NCBI GenBank assembly: GCA_903859075.1
Contig: CAIOLF010000049.1
Span: 1 to 29,423 of the forward strand
Reading direction: 5' to 3'
Source of the DNA: Candidatus Buchananbacteria bacterium
GTDB lineage: Bacteria; Patescibacteriota; Patescibacteriia; 2-01-FULL-39-33
Length of the DNA: 29,423 nt
Shown here: in pieces, positions 13,853 to 22,597 of the stretch
How positions within the stretch are numbered: position 1 is the first letter of the stretch
Layout of the letters: each line of letters opens with the position of its first letter
Program-made: the position numbers and the translations under genes
The notes under the pieces: model-generated
Database searches by the model: none
Told to the model about the DNA's origin: nothing
Seen by the model: the letters and a program-made list of their open reading frames with translations, nothing else

Positions 13853-14965
13853 ATGAAAGAAAAGCTGCGCCAATTAAAGCTTGATTTCAGCCAAGAAATT
13901 AAGAAAGTAAAATCTCCGGCAGAATTGGAGGCAATTGAAAACAAATACTTGAGCCGCAAAAGCGGCTTGCTTAATAATATCTTGCGCGGATTGAAAGAAG
14001 TAGCCAAGGAAGAAGTGGCGGAAATCGGCGCATTTGCCAATGAATTAAAACAGTCCATCGTAGAAGAAATTGAATTGTTGCGCCACAAACTCTCTAGTGG
14101 CGGACAATCAACTTCTTTTGATTTTACTTTGCCTGGTAATTTGCCGCCAATCGGGCACTTGCATCCGATAACTGAAGCTATCCGGGAAATCGCTTCTATT
14201 TTTGGAGGCATCGGTTTCCAGCGCCAGCGTTATCCTGAGGTAGACTGGGATTATTACGCTTTTGAAACTCTCAATATGCCGGGCGATCATCCGGCTCGCG
14301 ACGAGTGGGAAACTTTTTTTATTGACAGCAAGCCGATCAAGATGAACCTGCCGGCCAACTCCCAAAAGCTGGTTGAATTCGGCAAACGGATTTTGACGCC
14401 GCATACTTCATCGGGACAAGTCAGAGAGATGGAGAAGGGGAAACTCCCTATTCGCATGATGAACCTTTCCAAATGCTATCGCCGCCAGATGGATGTCTCC
14501 CATACGCCGATGTTCCATCAATTCGAGGGACTGGTAATCGATAAGGATATCAATATCACTCACCTGAAAGGCACGGTGGATTATTTTGTTAAAAAATTCT
14601 TTGGCGCCGATCGCACCATCAGATTGCGCCCGCATCATTTCCAATTCACCGAACCGAGCTTTGAAGTGGATATTTCTTGCGGTCTCTGCCATGGCACCGG
14701 ACGATCGGAAGACTTGCCTCGCCAAAGCGGAGCGGAGGCGGGCGGCGGCAAGTGCAGGATGTGCAAAGAGGGCTGGCTGGAACTCGCCGGAGCCGGCATG
14801 GTGCATCCTAATGTCCTCAGGGCCGGCGGCATTGACAGCCAGAAATATTCCGGCTTCGCTTTCGGCTGGGGCGTGGAGCGCTGTTATACCATGAAAGCTG
14901 GCCTTAATATTGATGATATCAGGTTACTATATAAGAATGATTTGCGATTTAATGAACAATTTTAA
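13853..14965 (+). CDS. pheS: Phenylalanyl-tRNA synthetase alpha subunit
   Basis: 370-aa catalytic subunit of the (alpha-beta)2 enzyme that charges tRNA-Phe. N-terminal coiled coil (about 1-85), then the class II core: motif 1 region near HPITEAIREIASIFGGIGF, motif 2 MNLSKCYRRQMDVSHTPMFHQFEGL, and motif 3 in GFAFGWGVERCYTMK. It carries a Cys pair arrangement CGLC...CRMC (about 280-302) as in several bacterial PheS proteins. Between the two pairs is a GC-rich, self-complementary insertion of about 15 codons. The protein is somewhat longer than many PheS (about 330-350). pheT lies downstream but is separated by a lipoprotein gene. Confidence 0.96.
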   Translation: MKEKLRQLKLDFSQEIKKVKSPAELEAIENKYLSRKSGLLNNILRGLKEVAKEEVAEIGAFANELKQSIVEEIELLRHKLSSGGQSTSFDFTLPGNLPPIGHLHPITEAIREIASIFGGIGFQRQRYPEVDWDYYAFETLNMPGDHPARDEWETFFIDSKPIKMNLPANSQKLVEFGKRILTPHTSSGQVREMEKGKLPIRMMNLSKCYRRQMDVSHTPMFHQFEGLVIDKDINITHLKGTVDYFVKKFFGADRTIRLRPHHFQFTEPSFEVDISCGLCHGTGRSEDLPRQSGAEAGGGKCRMCKEGWLELAGAGMVHPNVLRAGGIDSQKYSGFAFGWGVERCYTMKAGLNIDDIRLLYKNDLRFNEQF

Positions 14966-14969
14966 TTCT

Positions 14970-15560
14970 ATGAAAAAGATACTTTTAATCATCCCCGTAA
15001 TCACTATTTTTGTTCTGGCCGGATGTTTTAATAAACCAGCCGCACAAAATCAGCCGCTGGAGCAGACTGCTACATCCACCATCCCATCTACTAGTACTGC
15101 ACCAGCTCAGATTGATACTTATGGCGACGCCAAACTCTTTGGCAGCAAGGCGCTGGGCTGGGAAATCAAATTCACAGAACCTTATCAAAAGATTGATTGC
15201 CCCGAATGTATCGCTGGCATATATTTACTGTTCGGACCGCTAAGACCGGTAATGTCGCTGGAACCAACCAATGGAAAAACGCCAGCCTACAACCTAAACT
15301 TTACCGAAGCGAGGTCAATTAAAAATGAATTTGGTATCATCAAAGCCAACGCCACCATGCCTGAGACGGTGACGCAAAAGAAAATTAGCGGGTTTGATGT
15401 GATTACCTGGAAAGATGGCGGCGAATGTGAAAATCGCCTGACGGAAGTCTTCGGCGCCAAATACAATATTGTCATGTCATCATTGGGCTGTACCACTACC
15501 GAAAAAGAAGACTTCGGCTATTTTGAAGATATAGCAAAGACTATCAAAAGATTGGACTAA
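14970..15560 (+). CDS. Putative lipoprotein between pheS and pheT
   Basis: 196 aa. The start is set at 14970, because it gives a proper lipoprotein signal (KK, hydrophobic core, LAGC with lipidated Cys19); an upstream Met would overlap pheS and mask it. A Gln/Thr/Ser/Pro-rich linker (about 22-50) precedes a globular region with GWEIKFTEPYQ and several Cys (e.g. DCPEC). I recognise no family. It starts 4 nt after the pheS stop, so it is on the same transcript as pheS and pheT, an odd companion for them. Confidence 0.75.
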   Translation: MKKILLIIPVITIFVLAGCFNKPAAQNQPLEQTATSTIPSTSTAPAQIDTYGDAKLFGSKALGWEIKFTEPYQKIDCPECIAGIYLLFGPLRPVMSLEPTNGKTPAYNLNFTEARSIKNEFGIIKANATMPETVTQKKISGFDVITWKDGGECENRLTEVFGAKYNIVMSSLGCTTTEKEDFGYFEDIAKTIKRLD

Positions 15561-15594
15561 TTAGCTTGGTTGCAAAACTTTCGCAGACATTTTT

Positions 15595-17970
15595 ATGAAC
15601 CTCAATATCTCCTACAACTGGCTCAAAGAATACGTCAAACTCACTGACAGTGCTCATGATTTTGCCAAAAAAATTTCTCTCTCCGGACCGTCAGTCGATC
15701 ATATTACCGAGATCAAACCGAATTTCGATAAAGTTGTCGTTGGCAAAATTATCAAGATTGAACAGCACCCTAATGCCGATAAACTCCATGTCTGCCAAGT
15801 AAAAGTAGGGGACAAGCAACCGCTTAATATCGTCTGTGGCGCGCCCAATATCGCTGAAGGCCAAAAAGTTCCAGTAGTACTCGTCGGCGGCAGGGTGGGG
15901 GATATGGAAGTCAAAGCCGCCAAGCTGCGCGGTATCGATAGCGAAGGAATGCTGTGCTCCCAGCGTGAACTGGGCATCGGCGACGATCATACTGGTATCT
16001 ATATTTTGCCTGATTACGTTGAAGTCGGATTGCCTCTGGAAAAAGTGATGCCAATTTCCGATACTATACTGGATATGGAAGTAACTTCCAATCGTCCTGA
16101 TGCCATGTGTGTCATCGGCATTGCCCGGGAAGCGGCCGCAATCCTTGATGCCAAATTCTTATATAAAGATCCTAAGCCGAATCTCTCTGTTCAGGGCGAA
16201 AATAAAAAATTGGCTGTTACCGTCAAAGAACCGAAACTTTGCCCGCGCTATGACGCGGCGGTCATGACCGATGTCAAAGTGGAATCCTCCCCGCTGTGGA
16301 TGCAGCAGAGACTGCTAGCTGCCGGCTTGCGGCCGATTAACAATCTTGTTGATATCACCAATTATATCCTGCTGGAATTCGGCCAGCCGATGCATGTTTT
16401 TGATTATAATAAATTGGCTGGCCATGAAATAATCGTCCGCCTAGCCAAAAAAGGCGAGAAGATACTGGCGCTTGACGGCAAAGAATATGAATTATCAACG
16501 GAACAGCTGGCGATCGCCGATGGCGAGAATCCTTGCGCCGTCGCCGGCGTGATGGGCGGAGAATCATCCGCCGCTACCGCCCAGACCAAGACGATCGTGC
16601 TGGAAGCGGCTAACTTTAATCCTGTTTCTATCAGGCATACTGCCAGAGCCCTGAATCTGCATTCTGAAGCTTCCAATCTTTATGAAAAGGGATTGCAACC
16701 GGAGGGCGTCCATCCGGCGCTACTGCGCGCCATTGAGCTGGTCAAAGAATTGGCCGGCGGCAAGATGGCCAACGATATTATTGATGTGAATAACTATAAA
16801 TTCAAAGCCAAGACAATAAAGCTGAACTCCGACAATGTTACTAGGATATTGGGCGTGAAAATAAAAACTGAAAAAATAAAATCAATTCTGGAGTCGCTCG
16901 GATTTAAAGTAAGCGCTAAAACAAAATCAAGTTTGGAAGTCACGGCGCCATGGTGGCGCGACAATGACCTGGAAGGGGAGCATGACCTGATTGAGGAAGT
17001 AGCGCGCATCTACGGCTACCAAAATTTGCCGACGCAATTAATGCCCGGCGAGCTGCCGGTTGATTTTAGCGCCGGCAATAAATTTCAACAAGAGGATAAA
17101 GTCAAGGATCTACTAGTAGGCTTCGGCCTGACAGAAATATTTTCCTACTCTTTCATTTCAGAAAAAATTATCAAGGATGCCGGATTTGATCCCATAGATG
17201 CCGTCAGAATCGCCAATCCGCTGTCGCTGGATTTTGAATACATGCGCACCTCGCTGATTCCTGGGCTGCTGCAGATAATTTCCGAGAATGCCGGCTTTTA
17301 TAATTCTATCAAAATCTTTGACCTGAGCAAGATTTATCTCAAGCATGAAGGCGACCTGCCAGAAGAAACTATGGCGCTCGCCATTGCTTGCGTCAGCGCT
17401 TCCGCTGATGAGGCCTTGGCTGACTTGCGCGGAATCTGGGAAGGACTTACCATCAAGCTGGGCTTGAATTATGAATTCGGTAATTTTAAAAAGAAGGAAG
17501 CTTATTGGTCCGATAACTCTCAAGCCATGAAGGGCGGAAAGAGCGAGGAAATTATCGGCGGCATCGGACTTATCAGTAAAGATGTAGCCGCCAGATTCAG
17601 CATTAAAAAATCAGTTGCCGTGGCTTATGTAGATTTTGCCGCTCTGCTTGCTGCCGCCCGCCTCGCTCCCAGTTATGCTACGATTTGCAAATACCCTGGC
17701 ATTGAACTGGATATCTCCATGGAAATAAGCGAGGATGTCTCCTTCGGCCAAGTCAAAGAAACAGCAGCTAAAATCGACCAGGAAATGATCAAAAATATTT
17801 CTTACCTCTCTGTCTTTAAAGGACAAGGAATAGCAAGCGGCAAAAAAGCTCTGGCCATACGCGTCACCTACCGCCATGACGATAAAACCCTGACTCTGCC
17901 CGAAGTTCAGGCCGTGCATAATAAAGTTGTTGACGCGCTGAAAAAGGAGTATAATATCAATATTAGATAG
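15595..17970 (+). CDS. pheT: Phenylalanyl-tRNA synthetase beta subunit
   Basis: 791 aa, full length. N-terminal EMAP-type tRNA-binding domain (about 40-150, VGKIIKIEQHPNADKLHVCQV). B3/B4 domain with the editing site (about 215-390). B5 domain (about 405-480). Class II-like core (about 490-690), and a C-terminal FDX-ACB anticodon-binding domain (about 698-791, YPGIELDISMEI ... ITYRH-like end). It provides structure and tRNA contacts for PheS and hydrolyses mischarged Tyr-tRNA. Start ATG has no SD. Confidence 0.97.
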   Translation: MNLNISYNWLKEYVKLTDSAHDFAKKISLSGPSVDHITEIKPNFDKVVVGKIIKIEQHPNADKLHVCQVKVGDKQPLNIVCGAPNIAEGQKVPVVLVGGRVGDMEVKAAKLRGIDSEGMLCSQRELGIGDDHTGIYILPDYVEVGLPLEKVMPISDTILDMEVTSNRPDAMCVIGIAREAAAILDAKFLYKDPKPNLSVQGENKKLAVTVKEPKLCPRYDAAVMTDVKVESSPLWMQQRLLAAGLRPINNLVDITNYILLEFGQPMHVFDYNKLAGHEIIVRLAKKGEKILALDGKEYELSTEQLAIADGENPCAVAGVMGGESSAATAQTKTIVLEAANFNPVSIRHTARALNLHSEASNLYEKGLQPEGVHPALLRAIELVKELAGGKMANDIIDVNNYKFKAKTIKLNSDNVTRILGVKIKTEKIKSILESLGFKVSAKTKSSLEVTAPWWRDNDLEGEHDLIEEVARIYGYQNLPTQLMPGELPVDFSAGNKFQQEDKVKDLLVGFGLTEIFSYSFISEKIIKDAGFDPIDAVRIANPLSLDFEYMRTSLIPGLLQIISENAGFYNSIKIFDLSKIYLKHEGDLPEETMALAIACVSASADEALADLRGIWEGLTIKLGLNYEFGNFKKKEAYWSDNSQAMKGGKSEEIIGGIGLISKDVAARFSIKKSVAVAYVDFAALLAAARLAPSYATICKYPGIELDISMEISEDVSFGQVKETAAKIDQEMIKNISYLSVFKGQGIASGKKALAIRVTYRHDDKTLTLPEVQAVHNKVVDALKKEYNINIR

Positions 17971-18008
17971 GATAGTAGGAATTAAAAACTGGAAATTAGG
18001 ATTCTAAA

Positions 18009-18036
18009 ATTTCTAATTTCTAATTTCTAATTTCTA
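18009..18036 (+). repeat. Four perfect 7-bp tandem repeats (ATTTCTA)x4
   Basis: Perfect tandem ATTTCTA units, with complementary GGAAATTAGG just upstream (17991-18000). The array ends 11 nt before the ATG of the next gene. The same unit occurs in the ftsE-ftsX spacer. Confidence 0.9.
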
Positions 18037-18047
18037 ATCACTTTCCC

Positions 18048-18350
18048 ATGCTTAATACTACTTTAGACATTTTTTGGTTAGTTTTTGCTATTATTTTGGC
18101 CTTCGTCGGCGTTGGTTTGGGCTTTGCGATATTTTACTTCGCCTGGGTCATGCGGGACTTCCAAAAAATTATCACTAGCGCCAAGAAAAAATTCGACTTG
18201 GCTGATCGGATTATGGAGGCAGTCGTTGATAAAGTGGAAAATACCGCCAGCTATATTCCGCCGCTGATTGATGGCACGGTCAAATTGGTTAATGCCATCC
18301 GTGAACACCGCTGCGATGCCGATGATAAACCCAAAAAGAAAAAGAAATAA
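18048..18350 (+). CDS. Small membrane-anchored protein with Lys-rich tail
   Basis: 100 aa. One N-terminal transmembrane helix (about 8-33) is followed by an amphipathic helical region (about 38-88) and a KKKKK C-terminus. The membrane helix then amphipathic helix layout recalls DUF948-type or phage-shock-like accessory proteins, but the match is loose. It lies between pheT and lysS with a terminator behind it. Function unknown. Confidence 0.7.
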   Translation: MLNTTLDIFWLVFAIILAFVGVGLGFAIFYFAWVMRDFQKIITSAKKKFDLADRIMEAVVDKVENTASYIPPLIDGTVKLVNAIREHRCDADDKPKKKKK

Positions 18351-18364
18351 ATACAAACCATTAG

Positions 18365-18389
18365 AGACGCCCCACTGGGGGCGTCTTTT
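18365..18389 (+). terminator. Terminator before lysS
   Basis: AGACGCCCC (18365-18373) pairs with GGGGCGTCT (18378-18386), loop ACTG, then TTTT. Confidence 0.9.
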
Positions 18390-18394
18390 AATTC

Positions 18395-18423
18395 TTGCAA
18401 ATTTTAATGAATTATTGTAAAAT
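18395..18423 (+). promoter_or_regulatory. Promoter of lysS
   Basis: TTGCAA (18395-18400), 17-nt spacer, TAAAAT (18418-18423). Predicted leader of about 16 nt without SD. Confidence 0.7.
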
Positions 18424-18445
18424 TTATTCATTAATCAACCACTCT

Positions 18446-19945
18446 ATGACCAATAAAACTCCCATTAGCAATCCCTTGGACGAGAAAGCGACGCGTTTAA
18501 CGCGCCTGCAAAACATCAAGAAATCAGGCGTTAATCCTTATCCGGAAAAATTTGCCAAGAAACAATCCTTGGCCGAGGCCAAAAAACTAAAAGAAGGGAG
18601 CAAGGTACAGACCGCCGGCCGCATCCTCACTATTCGTTCCATGGGAAAAATCGCTTTCTGCCATGTATCGGATTGGAGCGGCAAAATGCAAGCCGTGCTC
18701 AATGTCAATGAGATCGGCGAAGAAAAATTGCAGTGGTTCAAGAATAATGTCGACATGGGCGACTTTTTGGGCGTTACCGGGGAGATTTTTACCACCAAAG
18801 CAGGGGAGATCTCCATTTTGGTCAAAGAATATGAATTCTTGGGCAAGGCCTTATTGCCGTTGCCAGAAAAATTCCACGGACTCAAAGACACCGACACCAT
18901 TTACCGCCAAAGATATCTGGATCTGATAAGCAGTGATGAGTCAATGGCCCGTTTTCTGCTACGTTCAAATATCGTTCGCGCTTTCCGCGAATTTTACTGG
19001 AGCCGGGGATTTATTGAAGTTGAGACTCCTATTTTATGCAATACCGCCTCCGGCGCGGCTGCTAAGCCATTCATCACTCATCATAACGCTCTGGATACCG
19101 ATGTCTATTTGCGCATCGCGCCGGAAATCTTTCTTAAAGAATGCGTCATTGGCGGATTCGACAAAGTTTTTGAACTGGGCCGCTGTTTCCGCAACGAGGG
19201 CATGGATCCTTCACACCTTCAGGATTTCACTATGGTGGAACATTACGCGGCCTATTGGAATTATGAAGATAATATGAAATTCACCGAGGAGCTTATCTGC
19301 AATATTCTGGATAAATTTTTTGGCGACTGTAAGATTAAAATCAAGGGTCGCGACGGAGAATCAAAGGAAATTGATTTTACGCCTCCATGGCCGCGAGCCA
19401 CCATGCGCGATCTGATCATCAAAGATTGCGGCATTGACTTTGATAAATTCAAAGATGCCACCAGCTTGCGCCGAGAAATCAAAACCAAAAAAATCAATTT
19501 GGAAGATATTGATAATTTAGGCAGAGGAAATCTGATTGATGCACTGTACAAAGCAGTGTCACGAGATAAACTAATCAGTCCGACATTTTTAATTCAACAT
19601 CCAATCGATCTCTCGCCATTAGCTCGCCGCAATGACGCCAATCCGAATATTGTCGACCGCTTCCAATTAGTCGTCAATACTTGGGAAATGTGCAATGCCT
19701 ATTCGGAGCTGGTTGATCCGCTAGATCAGCAAGAACGCTTTGAACAGCAGACAAAATTCAAAGAAGCGGGCGATCAGGAAGCTCAGAGCAAGGATGATGA
19801 ATTCGTGGAAGCGCTGGAGCATGGCGCGCCGCCGATTTCCGGCTGGGGCATGGGAATTGATCGTTTAGTAACATTACTTACCCAGCAGGACAATCTACGA
19901 GATGTGGTACTATTTCCACTGCTCCGTCCAAAAGATAAAGAATAA
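18446..19945 (+). CDS. lysS: Lysyl-tRNA synthetase (class II)
   Basis: 499 aa from the ATG at 18446; an in-frame Met at 18395 would place the start inside the promoter. N-terminal OB-fold anticodon-binding domain (about 45-155) and class II core with motif 2 FELGRCFRNEGMDPSHLQDFTM and motif 3 GWGMGIDRLVTLLT. Length is normal for bacterial LysRS. The PPIase lipoprotein gene begins 9 nt after its stop and probably shares the transcript. Confidence 0.96.
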   Translation: MTNKTPISNPLDEKATRLTRLQNIKKSGVNPYPEKFAKKQSLAEAKKLKEGSKVQTAGRILTIRSMGKIAFCHVSDWSGKMQAVLNVNEIGEEKLQWFKNNVDMGDFLGVTGEIFTTKAGEISILVKEYEFLGKALLPLPEKFHGLKDTDTIYRQRYLDLISSDESMARFLLRSNIVRAFREFYWSRGFIEVETPILCNTASGAAAKPFITHHNALDTDVYLRIAPEIFLKECVIGGFDKVFELGRCFRNEGMDPSHLQDFTMVEHYAAYWNYEDNMKFTEELICNILDKFFGDCKIKIKGRDGESKEIDFTPPWPRATMRDLIIKDCGIDFDKFKDATSLRREIKTKKINLEDIDNLGRGNLIDALYKAVSRDKLISPTFLIQHPIDLSPLARRNDANPNIVDRFQLVVNTWEMCNAYSELVDPLDQQERFEQQTKFKEAGDQEAQSKDDEFVEALEHGAPPISGWGMGIDRLVTLLTQQDNLRDVVLFPLLRPKDKE

Positions 19946-19954
19946 AAAATATTT

Positions 19955-20716
19955 ATGAAAAAAGCATTCTTATTTATTTCGGTAAGTTCATTAATAATAT
20001 TTTTAGCCGGCTGTAGTCTGCAACTAAATAATAATACCAACCCTTCCGGCGGCGAAGTAACCACAATGGAGAATCCCGATGTTTCCGGCCAGATCCTTGA
20101 TCAATCGGCGCCGCAATCCGAGCCTAGCTCCGCCTCGGGCGGAAGCCAACCATCCGCCGACTCCGGCAACCCAGATCAATCGACTTCAAACCAAACTAAT
20201 AATACCCAACCAAATATGCCAACCGTAGTCATCGACCAGAATAAATCTTACACCGCTATCCTGCACACCGAAGCAGGGGATATTGAGGTGGCGCTAAACG
20301 CCAAAGAAACGCCGATTACCGTCAATAATTTTGTCTGGCTATCACAAAAGGGCTTTTATGATGGCACCATTTTCCACCGGGTCATGAAGGGCTTTATGAT
20401 CCAAGGCGGTGATCCCAAAGGCGACGGCACCGGCGGTCCCGGCTACCAATTCAAAGATGAGGCCTTTACCGGCGAATATACCCGCGGCACCATTGCCATG
20501 GCTAACGCCGGCCCCAACACTAACGGCTCCCAATTCTTTATCATGCATGCCAATTATCCGCTACCTAAAAACTATGTTATTTTCGGGCATGTTATTAAGG
20601 GATTGGAAGCTGTGGATAAAATCGCCGAAGCTCCGGTAACCACCGGCCCATCCGGTGAACCGTCCCAGCCGGTCACGCCGGTCAAAGTCACTTCAGTAGA
20701 AATAATTGAAAAATAG
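19955..20716 (+). CDS. Lipoprotein cyclophilin-type peptidyl-prolyl isomerase
   Basis: 253 aa. Lipoprotein signal with LAGC (lipidated Cys20), then a Ser/Pro/Asn/Gln-rich linker (about 22-85). The cyclophilin domain fills about 92-250: HTEAGDIEVALNAKETP, catalytic FHRVMKGFMIQGGDP, GYQFKDE, GTIAMANAGPNTNGSQFFI. It should speed proline isomerisation during folding of exported proteins at the outer face of the membrane. Confidence 0.93.
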   Translation: MKKAFLFISVSSLIIFLAGCSLQLNNNTNPSGGEVTTMENPDVSGQILDQSAPQSEPSSASGGSQPSADSGNPDQSTSNQTNNTQPNMPTVVIDQNKSYTAILHTEAGDIEVALNAKETPITVNNFVWLSQKGFYDGTIFHRVMKGFMIQGGDPKGDGTGGPGYQFKDEAFTGEYTRGTIAMANAGPNTNGSQFFIMHANYPLPKNYVIFGHVIKGLEAVDKIAEAPVTTGPSGEPSQPVTPVKVTSVEIIEK

Positions 20717-20738
20717 AATTTTATTTAATAAAAATTAA

Positions 20739-20773
20739 AGCTAACAGCTAACAGCTGAAAGTTAATAGCTAAT
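20739..20773 (+). repeat. Five 7-bp units directly before serS
   Basis: AGCTAAC, AGCTAAC, AGCTGAA, AGTTAAT, AGCTAAT in unbroken 7-bp phase, ending 3 nt before the serS ATG. No SD or -10 box is visible within it. Confidence 0.8.
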
Positions 20774-20776
20774 TAT

Positions 20777-22033
20777 ATGTTGGACATCAATAAAATCCGC
20801 GAGCACAAAGAGGAAGTCAGGACAGCGTTGCTCAAGAGAATGGATGCGGCGGCGCTCAATGAAGCGCTGACGGTGATTGAAGAACTGGACGACGCGCGCC
20901 GGGAAATATTAAAAAAATCAGAAGAATTAAAAGCCGAGAGAAATGCCGCCTCCAAGACCAAGCCGACCCCGGAAATCATCGAGAAAATGAAAGCGGTAGG
21001 GGAGCAGATCAGCCAAATAGATGAACAGCTCAAGGATATCGAGGAAAGATTCAAAAACGCCATGTCAGAACTCCCCAACATGCCGGCTGACGACGTCTTG
21101 CCCGGCGGCAAGGAAAATAACAAAGTCATCAAGACATATGGCAAACAGAAAAAGTTCTCCTTTGCCACCAAAGACCATTATGATCTAGCTGTCGCCCTGG
21201 ATATCATTGATTACGAACGAGCCGCCAAAATGTCCGGCTCGGGCTTTTGGATTTATAAAGGCGCTGGAGCGATACTGGAGTGGGCGATTCTTTCTTATTT
21301 TATAAAATTCCACCAGGGGAATGGCTATATTTTTATGATCCCGCCATTCTTGCTGACCGAGCAATCGGCCTATACTTCCGGCCATCTGCCGAAATTCCGC
21401 GATGATCTTTTCTGGACCCAGGACAAGCTCTGCCTCAATGCCACTTCCGAAATGATGCTGGGCAATTACCACCGCGACGAGATCCTGCCGGAAAACGAAT
21501 TACCCTACAAATACGCCGCTTATTCCGCCTGCTTCCGCCGGGAAGCGGGGAGTTACCGCAAAGAGGAGCGGGGAATGATCCGCGGCCATCAATTCAATAA
21601 AATCGAGATGTTTCACTATGCCAAGCCGGGGCAGTCCTGGGACAGTTTTGCCGAGCTGGTCGGCAATGCCGAAAAATTAGTAGAAGGATTGGGACTGCAT
21701 TATCAATCGGTCCTGTTGGCGGCGGGGGACGCAACATCGGCCATGGCCAAAACGGTTGATGTTGAGGTCTGGATCCCTTCTATGGAGGGATATAAAGAAG
21801 TCAGCTCTATTTCCAACGCCATGGATTACCAAGCCAGGCGTGGCAATATCCGATTTAGAAACTCCGCCACTGGCAAAAATGAATTCGTCCACACGCTCAA
21901 TGCTTCCGGTCTGGCAACCAGCCGCTTGATTCCAGCCATCCTAGAACAATTCCAAAATGAAGACGGCTCGGTGAATGTGCCCAAAGCGCTTCAGCCGTTC
22001 TGCGGCTTTGAAAAAATTGAAGTAAAAAAATAA
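20777..22033 (+). CDS. serS: Seryl-tRNA synthetase
   Basis: 418-aa class II synthetase. N-terminal long antiparallel coiled coil that grips tRNA-Ser (about 28-100), then the core with motif 2 FRREAGSYRKEERGMIRGHQF and motif 3 LNASGLATSRLIPAILEQ. SISNAMDYQARR is the usual pre-motif 3 block. Length is typical. The only visible upstream element is the heptad array. Confidence 0.97.
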   Translation: MLDINKIREHKEEVRTALLKRMDAAALNEALTVIEELDDARREILKKSEELKAERNAASKTKPTPEIIEKMKAVGEQISQIDEQLKDIEERFKNAMSELPNMPADDVLPGGKENNKVIKTYGKQKKFSFATKDHYDLAVALDIIDYERAAKMSGSGFWIYKGAGAILEWAILSYFIKFHQGNGYIFMIPPFLLTEQSAYTSGHLPKFRDDLFWTQDKLCLNATSEMMLGNYHRDEILPENELPYKYAAYSACFRREAGSYRKEERGMIRGHQFNKIEMFHYAKPGQSWDSFAELVGNAEKLVEGLGLHYQSVLLAAGDATSAMAKTVDVEVWIPSMEGYKEVSSISNAMDYQARRGNIRFRNSATGKNEFVHTLNASGLATSRLIPAILEQFQNEDGSVNVPKALQPFCGFEKIEVKK

Positions 22034-22057
22034 GCCAGCATCTAAAAAGATACTGGC
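22032..22057 (-). terminator. Terminator of the 136-aa orphan gene
   Basis: On the minus strand AGCCAGTATCT-TTTT-AGATGCTGGCT (one G-T pair) is followed by TTATTTTTTT. It also abuts the serS stop. Confidence 0.85.
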
Positions 22058-22102
22058 TGAGTCAAGCTGTGTGATAGATCAAGGATAGTCTCAGGCGGCC
22101 GG

Positions 22103-22513
22103 CTACCGGGTGGCCGTCGAGAACATTTCCTCCAGGCAGGCCTCGTCAGTCTCCGCGAGCTCCGGCTCGAAGGCGCAAGCCAGAATTTGCAGCATATCGC
22201 AGCCGCTGATTGTGACTTCAGCCTTGAGAAGGGCTTTCCTGAAGACGGCAACAATCTCTCTCGAGGTTAGACCAATCTCGGCAATCTGCCCGGCGATGAT
22301 GTGTACTTCCCGCCGAAAATCGGGTTTTCCCGATTGATCCTCCTCTTGATCCCGGGGATGTTCCCCAGGGATGACGCCCTGAGAGTGTTGATAGCTTTGA
22401 GCCACCCCCTTCAGGAAAATCATCACGGCTATAATGATCTCATTGATCCTTGATTCCCGGGCATCGCTGTCATCGCTTTGCACGAACGCGCTGGTGGAAA
22501 CATGCTGCTTCAT
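22103..22513 (-). CDS. 136-aa orphan protein with strong SD, unknown function
   Basis: Start ATG at 22513 is preceded by GGGAGGAG at 6 nt, one of only two clear SDs in the window. No signal peptide. A hydrophobic stretch IIIAVMIFLKGVA lies at about 25-37. The middle is charged (HPRDQEEDQSG), and helices such as IIAGQIAEIGLTSREIVAVFRKALL follow. Two Cys occur in the C-terminal part (CDMLQILAC), with another near the acidic end. I do not recognise a family. Codon use is GC-richer than its neighbours, and the gene sits alone between serS and ftsQ on the opposite strand with its own perfect promoter and terminator. This pattern fits a recently gained cassette. Confidence 0.75.
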   Translation of the reverse strand: MKQHVSTSAFVQSDDSDARESRINEIIIAVMIFLKGVAQSYQHSQGVIPGEHPRDQEEDQSGKPDFRREVHIIAGQIAEIGLTSREIVAVFRKALLKAEVTISGCDMLQILACAFEPELAETDEACLEEMFSTATR

Positions 22514-22558
22514 TTTGTTCTCCTCCCGTTGAGATATCCAAACAAGGCCTACACGACC

Positions 22559-22588
22559 TTGAAAAAGATTATAGTATAAAAATATAAT
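22559..22588 (+). promoter_or_regulatory. Promoter of ftsQ-like gene
   Basis: TTGAAA (22559-22564), 18-nt spacer, TATAAT (22583-22588). The -10 ends 9 nt before the ATG at 22598, so the leader is about 3 nt. It is interleaved with the opposing promoter. Confidence 0.7.
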
Positions 22589-22596
22589 ATTGTCAA
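22568..22596 (-). promoter_or_regulatory. Perfect consensus promoter of the 136-aa gene
   Basis: On the minus strand TTGACA (22596-22591), 17-nt spacer, TATAAT (22573-22568). The leader of about 48 nt contains an inverted repeat CAAGG/CCTTG and the SD. Confidence 0.8.
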
Positions 22597-22597
22597 G

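Noticed and set aside
14910..14969. Upstream start for the pheS-pheT lipoprotein
   Set aside because: It would overlap pheS and bury the lipoprotein signal that begins cleanly at 14970.
18001..18040. CRISPR array
   Set aside because: Units are 7 bp and contiguous, without spacers, and no cas genes are present.
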